NCBI RefSeq assembly: GCF_006440775.1
Contig: NZ_VFTZ01000022.1
Location: 1-64,000, forward strand
DNA from: Mesorhizobium sp. B2-7-2
Lineage (GTDB): Bacteria; Pseudomonadota; Alphaproteobacteria; Rhizobiales; Rhizobiaceae
DNA length: 64,000 bases
Reading direction: 5' to 3'
Under the pieces are notes generated by a model. That model was not told where the DNA came from and ran no database searches. It saw nothing but the letters and a program-made list of their open reading frames with translations. Positions within the stretch are counted from its first letter, which is position 1. Each line of letters begins with the position of its first letter. Shown piece after piece: positions 41,679 through 49,907 of the stretch. A program made the translations under genes and the position numbers.

Positions 41679-42656
41679 ATGGCCAAGAAGTTCGCATTTC
41701 TTTTGGTGCGCGATTTCACCTTGTCGCCGCTGTCGCTGTTCATCGACACGCTCAGGCTCGCCGGCGACGAGGGCGACCGCAGCCGCAGAATCGAGTTCGA
41801 CTGGGAGATCGTCGGCGAGCGCGGCCTGCCGATCCGCGCCAGCTGCGGCGTCGAATTGCTGCCGACCAGGGCGATGGGCAATCCCGAGGATTTCGACAAT
41901 GTCGTGGTGGTCGGCGGCCTGCTCGACACCAGCCGCAAGCTGAGCTCGGAAAAGGAGGCATTCCTGTTGCGCGCCGCGCAGAAGGGTGTGCCGCTCACCG
42001 CGCTCTGCACCGGCAGCTTCGTGCTGGCGCGCTACGGCCTGCTCGACGGCTACAGCGCCGCAGTCAGCTGGTTCCACATCAAGGATTTTCGCGCCGAGTT
42101 CCCCGATGTGAACGCCCATGCCGACAGCCTCTATTCCGTCGACCGCGGCCGCGCCACCTGCGCCGGCGGCACGGGAGCGGCCGACCTCGCCGGCTATTTC
42201 GTCTCGCAATTCATCGGCCGGAAGGCAGCGGAAAAGGCGGCCAAGATACTGGTGCTCGACCGCATCCGCTCCAGCCGCGACGTGCAGCCGGTCGGCGACC
42301 TTTTTCCAGCGGCCGCGAGCCGCGCGGTGAGGCGGGCGCTGCTCCTGATGGAAAGCAATCTTCAGGAGCCGATCCCGATCGCCGAGATCGCCGCCAGGCA
42401 GAACTGCTCGCGCCGCCAGCTCGAGCGCCTGTTCGGCGCCGAGCTCGGCATCGGCCCGATGGCCGCCTATCTGGCGCTCAGGGTTCACTATGCCAGATCG
42501 CTGCTGGAAGGCAGCGACCTCGCGATCGGCGAGATCGCCTATCGCTGCGGCTTTGCCAATGCCGGCCATTTCAGCCGCGTCTTCCGCCAGCAGGCCGGCA
42601 TCACGCCGACCCATCTGAGGCATCCGAACCGGGCAGCGAGTGACGTTGCCAGATAG
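41679..42656 (+). CDS. GlxA-type AraC-family regulator (DJ-1/PfpI + HTH)
   Basis: A 325-residue regulator. The N-terminal DJ-1/PfpI-like domain has the nucleophile-elbow region TALCTGSFVLA, followed by VSWFHIKDF. The C-terminal AraC domain carries two helix-turn-helix units (IPIAEIAARQNCSRRQLERLF and IGEIAYRCGFANAGHFSRVFRQQ). Relatives respond to betaines or quaternary amines (GbdR, CdhR) among others, so a link to the betaine genes at 0.5-4.1 kb is conceivable but not shown. ATG at 41679 follows AAAGG; an upstream in-frame extension is not protein-like. Confidence 0.9.
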   Translation: MAKKFAFLLVRDFTLSPLSLFIDTLRLAGDEGDRSRRIEFDWEIVGERGLPIRASCGVELLPTRAMGNPEDFDNVVVVGGLLDTSRKLSSEKEAFLLRAAQKGVPLTALCTGSFVLARYGLLDGYSAAVSWFHIKDFRAEFPDVNAHADSLYSVDRGRATCAGGTGAADLAGYFVSQFIGRKAAEKAAKILVLDRIRSSRDVQPVGDLFPAAASRAVRRALLLMESNLQEPIPIAEIAARQNCSRRQLERLFGAELGIGPMAAYLALRVHYARSLLEGSDLAIGEIAYRCGFANAGHFSRVFRQQAGITPTHLRHPNRAASDVAR

Positions 42657-42689
42657 CGGTCCCTGCGCACGACCTCGGCAAGCTGGCTT

Positions 42690-43460
42690 CTATGTCACCG
42701 CGATGACTTTCCCCGTCGCACCAAGGCGACACAGAACTTTCGCTTGTCGCACTTGGATGCCGCCTGGAAGCGCATAGTTTATTCTCACCTCGATCGGCGC
42801 CGCCAGACCGGCTCTGCGTTGGCGCATCGGACCGGCACTGACCGCGTATACGCGCACAGCACCAAGCGGCGTCGCGACTGACATGATCGCCGCGCGGCAA
42901 GCGCTCACGACTTTGGGCGGCGTGCCTGGCTTCGCTTTCAGCGATACAAGGGGTGCAAAAGGATAGCCCGCTCTAAACCGCCCGAACTCCCCACCACGTG
43001 CGCTGGAAGGTTTGAGGATGGATGGCAGGCTGATCGCGGTTGTTGCGCTTTTGGCGGAGAAAACGGTGGGATTGTCGGGGGGCGCGGTGTCCCTGGTGCC
43101 CGACGTTGCGGTGCCGGCACCCGTCGACACGCCCGCGCTTGTGCTGCCTGCAGCGTCACCCGTCGAAACGCTCGCGCCGATCGATCCGGTACCAGCATTC
43201 GCGGACGCGCCAAGGCTTGTCCCTCCTGCGCCTGCCGACGCGCCAACGCTGACGCCGCCTGAGCTCACCGACGCGCCAACGCTTGCGCCGCCCAAGCCGC
43301 CGACACTTGCCCCCAAGCCAGCGGAGACACCTTGTGATCCGGCGCTCACTCCAGCGCCGACGCCAATGCCGCCGACCTTGCCGCCACCGCCGACATCAAG
43401 GGCGGCCGCCGGTCCGGTAGCGGCTGCGATCATCAAGGCGACCGCCACGTATTTGCCCAT
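42690..43460 (-). CDS. Secreted Gly/Ser-rich repeat protein
   Basis: A 256-residue protein with a signal peptide (MGKYVAVALMIAAATGPAAA). Residues about 24-120 are low-complexity repeats of the type SxGASVSxGGVSVGAS, rich in Gly, Ser, Ala and Val, which may form an extended beta structure. The C-terminal ~100 residues are an ordinary domain (VVSACRAAIMSVATPLGAVRVY, two to three Cys). AGGAGGGG before the ATG. Function unknown; possibly surface-exposed. Confidence 0.75.
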   Translation of the reverse strand: MGKYVAVALMIAAATGPAAALDVGGGGKVGGIGVGAGVSAGSQGVSAGLGASVGGLGGASVGASVSSGGVSVGASAGAGGTSLGASANAGTGSIGASVSTGDAAGSTSAGVSTGAGTATSGTRDTAPPDNPTVFSAKSATTAISLPSILKPSSARGGEFGRFRAGYPFAPLVSLKAKPGTPPKVVSACRAAIMSVATPLGAVRVYAVSAGPMRQRRAGLAAPIEVRINYALPGGIQVRQAKVLCRLGATGKVIAVT

Positions 43461-43517
43461 TTCGGGACCCCTCCTGGGCATGCGTTCGTGCCAATCCAAA
43501 TGTACTCCCGACCATCA

Positions 43518-44513
43518 TCATCGAGGCGGGGTCGGAAGCAACGCGTCGGGGAGAGTGATCGTCGTCGCCGCCAGAACCCGTTTCGGCGATCTTGGGATCT
43601 TCGCTCTGTTCTTATCCTGCAAGCCCGTTTGGCGGACAGCTAGGCCATCCTGGCTGGCAAGTGGAACCGCGGCGGAACGCGTCCCGGGCGCGCGCTCCAT
43701 CTGCGCTGCGCGGCGCGCACTTTGCGCCTTGACGAGGTCGATCGCCTTTCGCGCAGCGGTAAGAGACACGGACATGTCGGTCAGCTTTTGGCGCTCCTGC
43801 TCCAGCGCCGCGCTCAAGTCGGCAGATGCCTGCTTCGCAGCGTCTCTTTCCCGACGGGCGTCATCGGCATCGCTTGCGGCCGAAACCGCGCGCGTGTGTT
43901 CCAGATCCAATGCCTCGTTGACATGCTTTGCGGCAGCAACCGCCAGTTGGAGGTCCTTTAGGGCGGTGGCCCGCTCGGCCGCAGCCAGATTTGCACGTTT
44001 CTGATCGGCCTCGCCGGCCTGGCGAGCCATGGCGAGTTCGTGCTCGAATTGTTCGACCTTATGGCGCTCTTCGGCAACCGATTGATTTGCCTCGGCCAGG
44101 GACACTTCCACGGCGTTGCGTGCTTCGTTTGCGGAAATCAATTGTGCCTTCAAGTCTTTGATGACGCGCTGCGCCGCTTCCAGATCGAGCTTGAGGGTTC
44201 CGTTGCTTTGGTTCGCTTCTCTCAGGGCCTTTGTCTGCTCTGCGGAAGTGCTGGCCAACAGCCTTGCCTGGGCGCTTGCTGTGCGCTCGGCATCCTGACT
44301 CAGGCCCAGTTGCGCTTTTGTCGAGGCCAGTTCGCCTCGCGCCGCCGCGATCTGTTGCTGCATTTCGGCGCCGTTGTCTGGCGGAGATACCGCCGCCAAG
44401 AGGAGGATGCATCCGGGAACGGCGCTCCACCTCCAGTGGCGCATGCTGAAGCGAACCCATGCCGGGCGCGGGTCGTCTTCGAACTCCTCGTAAGATCCAT
44501 GTATGGACGTCAC
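43518..44513 (-). CDS. Membrane-anchored coiled-coil protein
   Basis: A 331-residue protein. A short cytoplasmic start (YEEFEDDPRPAWVRF) precedes one membrane helix (WSAVPGCILLLAAVSP), followed by about 220 residues of continuous Ala/Glu/Lys-rich coiled coil (EMQQQIAAARGELASTKAQL and similar heptads). The tail is basic. GTG start with AGAGG upstream. Function unknown, perhaps envelope organisation; same direction as the Gly/Ser-rich protein 57 bp downstream. Confidence 0.72.
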   Translation of the reverse strand: MTSIHGSYEEFEDDPRPAWVRFSMRHWRWSAVPGCILLLAAVSPPDNGAEMQQQIAAARGELASTKAQLGLSQDAERTASAQARLLASTSAEQTKALREANQSNGTLKLDLEAAQRVIKDLKAQLISANEARNAVEVSLAEANQSVAEERHKVEQFEHELAMARQAGEADQKRANLAAAERATALKDLQLAVAAAKHVNEALDLEHTRAVSAASDADDARRERDAAKQASADLSAALEQERQKLTDMSVSLTAARKAIDLVKAQSARRAAQMERAPGTRSAAVPLASQDGLAVRQTGLQDKNRAKIPRSPKRVLAATTITLPDALLPTPPR

Positions 44514-45002
44514 TGGCCACGGTCCTCTGTCTACTGGGCATTCCTCGCGATGCTCAAGAACGTGTCATAGCGGCTCTGTGCATGAATTGCGGTTCTTGTT
44601 GTAACAGTTCGCTCCGTTTTGATTTATACCGCTGAATAATCTGTATTTTTCGAAATCGTTCCGGCCGCTTATACCAAATACGCTTTCAGGCGTAGGAAGC
44701 ATCATCCAAATGGACTAGACCTCATGTCGATCGTTTCGCGGCAGAACTTGTGGCGGCAGGGACCTGACGGCGCGCTGGCAAGATCATCGGCGGCGGCTTC
44801 CCGGCGGGTGCCGTCGGCGGGCGCGCCGATGTCACGGCGGTGTTCGATCCGACCGCAGGCAAGGACCACGCTGCCGCATGGCGGCACATTCACGGCCAAT
44901 CCGGTGACCGCGTCGTCACGAAGTTGTTTGCCTTCCCATTATATCAGGAGTCGCGTATATAAGGCTGCGTTACTATGCTCATTTTCAGAGGGGAATTAAA
45001 TC
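44514..45002. other. Intergenic region with an aminotransferase remnant
   Basis: The AT-rich first part (44580-44700) shows no gene. The middle holds the decayed aminotransferase piece listed separately. The last 60 bases form the promoter region of the Cys-rich protein gene. Confidence 0.5.
44777..44920 (+). pseudogene. Fragment of class III aminotransferase (HemL-like)
   Basis: From 44777 one frame reads GKIIGGGFPAGAVGGRADV, the PLP-lysine region of glutamate-1-semialdehyde aminomutase-type enzymes. From about 44868 another frame reads TTLPHGGTFTANPVTA, the next conserved block of the same family. Only about 50 codons remain and the frame is broken, so this is a relic. Confidence 0.75.
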
Positions 45003-45218
45003 ATGCGCAAACAGAAATCGCTTGGACTGGCACTTCTTGCTTCTATATCGCTTTTCCTCGCCGACGCCGTTTTAGCGAAAGACGCCTACAAAACACCATG
45101 CAGGGCGGATGCCCAACGACTGTGCAAGATGGTCGACAACGCAAAGGGGTTAAGCTGTCTTAAACAGCATATCAGTGAGCTCACTCCTGCCTGCAAGGCG
45201 TTTCTCTCCAAGAAATGA
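45003..45218 (+). CDS. Small secreted cysteine-rich-repeat protein
   Basis: A 71-residue protein. Signal peptide MRKQKSLGLALLASISLFLADAVLA, then a mature part of about 46 residues with four cysteines (PCRADAQRLCKMV, LSCLKQHI, PACKAFL). The spacing resembles a single Golgi-apparatus-protein-1 type Cys-rich repeat found in many rhizobial periplasmic proteins. GAGGGG before the ATG. Function unknown. Confidence 0.8.
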   Translation: MRKQKSLGLALLASISLFLADAVLAKDAYKTPCRADAQRLCKMVDNAKGLSCLKQHISELTPACKAFLSKK

Positions 45219-45448
45219 GCTGTAATAGCCGCCAAGGATCGTACTGATTACTCGGCAGACCTACGGACCGCCAAGGTGGTTCTCCGTCCGGAATTGCGTC
45301 AAAGCAAGGACATGGACCCGCTCGCTGTTTCGGTGAAACGGTGAACCGCTCCAGGCACCGCGACCGACGAAAGGCCGCCGCCGTGGTGCATCGATCAGAA
45401 CGGGACGCGTGGCAACCGCCCATGCCTGGGGGAACGCGGTCGCTGGCT

Positions 45449-46606
45449 TCAGGAAATTCGCAGCCCGGCCTCGTCCAGCAAGACGCAGTCGTCGGCGTCA
45501 AAGCCGAGTTCGACCGCTTCGCCTTCGCGCAGCACGCGGCCGTCGATCGGGGCGTTGGCGCGGATGTTCGCCTTGCCGCCCATGTCGACCTCGTAGATGG
45601 CGCTGCCGCCGAGATAGGAGGCCGACACGACCCGGCCGGACAACCGGTTGGCGCTCGTTCCACCGACCGACAGTTTCTGCGGCCGCACCACGACGGTGAC
45701 GGCGCTTCCCTGCGGCAGCGGCCTGGGTGACAGGACATTAATCGTCTGGCCGCCGGCGAGCGTGACAATGGTCGGCCCGTCGGTTCTGCTCACCGTGCCC
45801 GAAAGCATGTTGGCCTTGCCGAGGAAGTCGGCGACGAAGGCGGTGGCCGGCCGCTCATAGACCTCTTCCGGCGTGCCGACCTGCTCGGCCGAGCCGGCAT
45901 TCATCACCACGATGCGGTCCGACATCGACAGCGCTTCTTCCTGGTCGTGCGTGACGAAGATGGCGGTGATGCCGGTTTCCTTCTGGATCTTCTTGATCTC
46001 GACGCGCATCTCCTCGCGCATGTTGGCGTCGAGCGCTGAGAGCGGCTCGTCGAGCAGAAGCACCTGCGGCTCGAAGACGATGGCGCGCGCCAGCGCAATG
46101 CGCTGCTGCTGGCCGCCCGACAATTGCGAGGGCAGTTTCTTCTCGCTGCCCGGCAGCCGCACCATGTCGAGCGCCTGGCCGACCTTGCGCTTGATCTCGG
46201 GCTTGGCGACGTTGCGATATTTCAGCCCGAAGGCGACATTGTCGAACACGCTCTTGTGCGGAAACAGCGCATAGCTCTGGAACACCAGTCCGATGTTGCG
46301 CTTGTAGATCGGCACGTCGTCGACGCGCCGGCCGCCGATCATGATCTGGCCGGCCGAAATGTCGACCAGCCCGGCGATGGAGCGCAGGATCGTCGTCTTG
46401 CCGCAGCCCGAAGGGCCGAGCAGCGTGACGAAGCTGCCCTTGCCGATCGACAGGGAGAAATCGCGCACCGCGACGAACTTGCCGTAGGCGATATCGATGT
46501 TGCGGAACTCGACCGCGGGGCTGTTCGCCCCGGCGGCCGTGCCCGCGCCTTCCGCCCCGGCCGAGGCCGGCCGGGGATGGATTTTCGTGTCCTGGCTGTC
46601 AGGCAC
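45449..46606 (-). CDS. Polyamine-type ABC transporter ATP-binding protein (PotA-like)
   Basis: A 385-residue ATPase. Walker A GPSGCGKTT, Q-loop FQSYALFPH, signature LSGGQQQRIALARAI, Walker B LLLDEPLSALD and H-loop FVTHDQEEA are intact. A C-terminal TOBE domain (VVRPQKLSVGG, VVSASYLGGSAIYEVDMGG) completes the PotA plan. GTG at 46606 overlaps the end of the binding-protein gene by 8 bp. Last gene of the operon permease - permease - binding protein - ATPase. Confidence 0.92.
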   Translation of the reverse strand: MPDSQDTKIHPRPASAGAEGAGTAAGANSPAVEFRNIDIAYGKFVAVRDFSLSIGKGSFVTLLGPSGCGKTTILRSIAGLVDISAGQIMIGGRRVDDVPIYKRNIGLVFQSYALFPHKSVFDNVAFGLKYRNVAKPEIKRKVGQALDMVRLPGSEKKLPSQLSGGQQQRIALARAIVFEPQVLLLDEPLSALDANMREEMRVEIKKIQKETGITAIFVTHDQEEALSMSDRIVVMNAGSAEQVGTPEEVYERPATAFVADFLGKANMLSGTVSRTDGPTIVTLAGGQTINVLSPRPLPQGSAVTVVVRPQKLSVGGTSANRLSGRVVSASYLGGSAIYEVDMGGKANIRANAPIDGRVLREGEAVELGFDADDCVLLDEAGLRIS

Positions 46607-47741
46607 CTTTCGAGATCCTGTTCCACTGCTTGGTCCAGGCGTCCTCGTTGGTCGCCCAGTAGGTCGGATCGGCGAAGGTCAACGCCTTCATCGTGCCGGT
46701 CGGATCGAATGCCGGCAGCTTTGCGATCTTGTCGGTCAGCTTGACCCTGTTCGGGTCGAGCGACGGCGGATAGCTCTGGCCCTCGGCCACCGCGATCGAG
46801 GTCGCCGGATCGAGCATGAAGTTGATCAGCTCCTCGCACTCAGCCATCGGCGAGCCTTTCAGGATCAGCATGTCCTCCATCCAGGCATAGGAGCCGGCCG
46901 GATCGAGATAGCCGATCGGGTGGCCCTGATCCTGCAAAGCGGCGACCCGGCCCGACCAGGCATCGGTCACCACGATCTCGCCCTTGGACAGCAGGTCCAT
47001 CAGCTCGGCGCCGGAGCTCCAGAACTTCTTGGCGAGGTCGCGCGTCTCGCGCACCTTGGCCCAGATCGTGTCCATGTCCTTGAGGTTGTTGGGGTCCTGT
47101 CCGGTGGCGAGAGCCGCGTACCAGACGCGCGTCGTCATGTCGGAATAGCCGCCGACCTTGCCCGCATATTTCTTGTCGAGCAGAAGTGCGGCGCCCTTTT
47201 CCTTGGCTTCCTCCGGCGAGATCACCTTGGTGTTGTAGGCAATGCCGGTGGTGCCGTAGTCGTAAGGCACGGCCGAAAGCTTCGGCGTCAGCTTACGGAA
47301 CGGCTCGATCATCGGCTGCAGCACATTCACCATGTTGGGAATGTTGGCCTCGTTGATTTCCGAGGTCAGGCCGCCATTGACGTATTTGATGTAGTAGTTG
47401 ACGCCCGAGGAATGGATGACCTGGTAGTCGCCGGGCTTCGCCGTCTTGATCTTGGTGATGATCTCGTCCTCGTCGCCGAACGTGCCCTGGACCACCTTGA
47501 TCTTGGTCTTGGCCGTGTAGGGCTGGAAGGCGAACTTGTCGATCGCGTCCTGCACGGTCCCGCCCCAGCCGTCGAAGCGCACCTGCTCGACCGCGGCAAG
47601 CGCCCGGCTCATCCATGGCATGGAGAGGCCGGCCGAGGCCGCGGCAGCCGCGGTCAGGCTCAGGAACGTCCGTCGGCTGAGATCGCCGTTGACATAGCGG
47701 TCGTGCAGCCGCTCCAGCCGCTTGGTGGTGGTCAGTTTCAT
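46599..47741 (-). CDS. Polyamine-type ABC transporter substrate-binding protein (PotD-like)
   Basis: A 380-residue exported binding protein. The N-terminus has a twin-arginine signal (DLSRRTFLSLTAAAAASAGL), so it may fold before export. The mature protein has family stretches VRFDGWGGTVQDAI, YDYGTTGIAYNTKVI and VVTDAWSGRVAALQDQGHPIGY. Ligand could be a polyamine or similar cation; not decidable here. AAGGAGGAAG before the ATG. Overlaps the upstream permease gene by 4 bp. Confidence 0.9.
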   Translation of the reverse strand: MKLTTTKRLERLHDRYVNGDLSRRTFLSLTAAAAASAGLSMPWMSRALAAVEQVRFDGWGGTVQDAIDKFAFQPYTAKTKIKVVQGTFGDEDEIITKIKTAKPGDYQVIHSSGVNYYIKYVNGGLTSEINEANIPNMVNVLQPMIEPFRKLTPKLSAVPYDYGTTGIAYNTKVISPEEAKEKGAALLLDKKYAGKVGGYSDMTTRVWYAALATGQDPNNLKDMDTIWAKVRETRDLAKKFWSSGAELMDLLSKGEIVVTDAWSGRVAALQDQGHPIGYLDPAGSYAWMEDMLILKGSPMAECEELINFMLDPATSIAVAEGQSYPPSLDPNRVKLTDKIAKLPAFDPTGTMKALTFADPTYWATNEDAWTKQWNRISKGA

Positions 47742-48577
47742 CGTGCTTCCTCCTTGGGTTCGCTACGTCTTCTCAGTTTTGTCAGGCTTTGCATCAGCAG
47801 GCCGCCGATCAGCGGGATGCCGACCGTCACCACAATCATCACGGTGCCGAGCGCGTTGATCTCCGGGCTGATCGAGATTTTCAGCATCGAGAGGATTTGC
47901 GTCGGCATGGTCTCGACGCCTGCCGGCCGCCAGAACAGGCTGGCCGACGTGTTGTCGAACGAGATGGTGAAGGCGAGCAGCGCGCCGCCGACGACCGCCG
48001 GGATGAGCAGCGGCAGCGTGATCTCGCGGAAGGACGAAAAGCGCGAGGCGCCCAGCGAAAGCGCCGCCTCCTCATAGACGCGCCGGATTCCGACCATGCG
48101 CGCCTGCGCGATCAGCACCACATAGGGCACGGCTAAAAGGATATGGCCGAGCACCAGAAGCAGCATCGTGCGCGGCTGGTCGATCGCCTTGATCAGCACC
48201 AGAAGGCCGACGCCGAGGATGGTTTCCGGCACCAGCGCCGGCAGGATCACCAGCGTGCTCAGCGCCTGCTTGCCGGGAAACTCGAAACGCACCAGCGCGA
48301 ACGCCGTGACGACGCCGATGGCTGTGGTGACGGCGGCAGTGACCAGCGCGATCCACAGCGAGGTGCGGAAGGCGGCCAGCACGGCTTCATTGCCCATCAG
48401 CTTAGCGTACCATTGCAGCGAAAAGCCCGTCATCGGGAAGCCGCCGAACATCGAGGCGTTGAACGATAGGATGACGGTCGCGACGATCGGCGCGAACATG
48501 AAGATGTAGACGCAGAGCGTGACGAAGCCGGTCAGCCGCCAGGCCCATCTGCCTTCCTCCTTGCGCCGCGCCTTCAT
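47738..48577 (-). CDS. ABC transporter permease (PotC-like)
   Basis: A 279-residue inner-membrane protein with six hydrophobic segments, beginning WAWRLTGFVTLCVYIFMFAPIVA. The EAA loop is YEEAALSLGASRFSSFREITLPLLIPAVVGG. The start is ATG at 48577, which overlaps the stop of the first permease (4 bp); AGGGG lies upstream. The longer open frame beyond this ATG belongs to the other permease's region and is not used. Confidence 0.92.
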   Translation of the reverse strand: MKARRKEEGRWAWRLTGFVTLCVYIFMFAPIVATVILSFNASMFGGFPMTGFSLQWYAKLMGNEAVLAAFRTSLWIALVTAAVTTAIGVVTAFALVRFEFPGKQALSTLVILPALVPETILGVGLLVLIKAIDQPRTMLLLVLGHILLAVPYVVLIAQARMVGIRRVYEEAALSLGASRFSSFREITLPLLIPAVVGGALLAFTISFDNTSASLFWRPAGVETMPTQILSMLKISISPEINALGTVMIVVTVGIPLIGGLLMQSLTKLRRRSEPKEEAR

Positions 48578-49452
48578 CCGCCCAACCCCTTCACGATCTG
48601 CGACATGCCCATGTAGCGGGTGTAGATGGCGGCGAAGAAGCCGAGCAAGAGGAACAGCACGATCGACAGCGTTGCGCCCATCGGCCAGTTCAATTCGCTC
48701 ATGATGGTGTCGTAGATCAGATTGCCGAACAGCGCGTCGCGGCCCGAACCCAAGAGCTGCGGCGTCACATAGCTGCCGGCCGCCAGCACGAAGCACAGCA
48801 GCAGCCCCGCCGCCAGGCCCGGCAGCGACAGCGGCAGGGTCACCTCGCGGAACGCCTGTGCGCTGGTGCAGCCCATCGAGCGCGCCGCCGAGATCAGCGT
48901 TCGGTCGATGCCCTCGAGGCTGACATAGACGTTGAGGATCATGTAGGGCAGTAGAAAGTGCAGCAGTCCCAGGATCACCGCGCCTTCGTTGTAGAGCATC
49001 GGCAGCGGCGCATTGATGATGCCCATTTTGAGCAGCGCGACATTGATGACGCCCTGTTCGCCAAGGATGTTGATCCAGGAAAAGGTGCGGATGGTGAAGC
49101 TGATCCAGAACGGCACGATGAGCAGGAGCAAGAGCAGCCATTTGTGCCTGAAGCTCGTCGCCCAGATGAAATAGGCCGGGAAATAGCCGAGCACGCCGCA
49201 CAGCAGCGCGGTGATCGCGCCGACTCTCAGCGTCTTCAGAAGGAAGCCGGAATAATAGCTGTCCGTGAAGAATTCCTGCCAGTTGGCGGTGGTCAGCGCG
49301 CTGGTTTCGACGCCTGCGGTGACGAAGGTGAAGAACGTATAGGCCGCCATCACCGCGATCGGCAGCACCAGGAAGAAGATCAGCAGCAAGAGCACCGGTG
49401 CAACCAGCATCCAGGCCAGGCGCGGATCGTACAAGGTCCAGCGATTGTTCAT
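48574..49452 (-). CDS. ABC transporter permease (PotB-like)
   Basis: A 292-residue inner-membrane permease, partner of the PotC-like protein. It opens NNRWTLYDPRLAWMLVAPVLLL and its EAA loop is SAARSMGCTSAQAFREVTLPLSLPGLAAG. ATG at 49452 overlaps the TGA of a 22-codon upstream frame (ATGA), hinting at translational coupling; a GTG at 49458 is also in frame. No strong independent ribosome site precedes it. Confidence 0.9.
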   Translation of the reverse strand: MNNRWTLYDPRLAWMLVAPVLLLLIFFLVLPIAVMAAYTFFTFVTAGVETSALTTANWQEFFTDSYYSGFLLKTLRVGAITALLCGVLGYFPAYFIWATSFRHKWLLLLLLIVPFWISFTIRTFSWINILGEQGVINVALLKMGIINAPLPMLYNEGAVILGLLHFLLPYMILNVYVSLEGIDRTLISAARSMGCTSAQAFREVTLPLSLPGLAAGLLLCFVLAAGSYVTPQLLGSGRDALFGNLIYDTIMSELNWPMGATLSIVLFLLLGFFAAIYTRYMGMSQIVKGLGG

Positions 49453-49517
49453 GCGCACCCGGAGCTAGGCGCCTTCTTCGAGGCGCGCTTATGTTCCCGC
49501 AGTGAAGATTGTTTCAT
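49449..49517 (-). CDS. 22-aa leader peptide coupled to the ABC operon
   Basis: ATG at 49517 with AGAGGCGG upstream encodes a basic peptide (MKQSSLREHKRASKKAPSSG plus two residues) ending in TGA that overlaps the permease ATG. Seven of 22 residues are Lys or Arg. It could be a translation-regulating leader or only the means of starting the permease. The frame is open further upstream to an ATG at 49715, but that ATG lacks a proper ribosome site. Confidence 0.4.
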   Translation of the reverse strand: MKQSSLREHKRASKKAPSSGCA

Positions 49518-49907
49518 TGCCGCCTCTATGTCTACAGGCGGTGATTGAGCCAGAGAGATGGAAGCGAGGAGGGTAACCCCTTTTGGTATGTCGCCGGGTA
49601 CATTGTGGCGTTGTCTGAGCAGTTCTCCAGCAGCCTCGAAGAGCTTGATGCATCCGCATTGGTTAGAGCCTGCCGCTTCGTCAAAAGAGGCAGAATAGCG
49701 GCATAGATGTGTCATTTCCTGGAACGAACAGTCACGTTTTCATTCAGCCTGATAACTATTCTGTGTTGCACCGCACCATTTTGTGCCGCAGTCCTTTAGC
49801 GTAGGCGAATATACGGTTTAGGAGTCGGCACGCTTGCGTTTTCCGTTGACCGGCACGGATGTTGCGGCCGGCGGCCCGGGCCATGTCGTCAGCACCAGCG
49901 GCTGCGA
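49518..49907. other. Intergenic/promoter region of divergent operons
   Basis: About 390 bases between the ABC importer operon (minus) and the glycan operon (plus). The stretch around 49725-49800 is AT-richer and presumably holds promoters. No RNA gene or recognised site. Confidence 0.4.

Noticed and set aside
49518-49715. Extension of the 22-aa leader to an 88-aa protein starting at 49715
   Set aside because: The upstream ATG lacks a properly spaced ribosome site and the added residues show no protein-like pattern; the ATG at 49517 has one.
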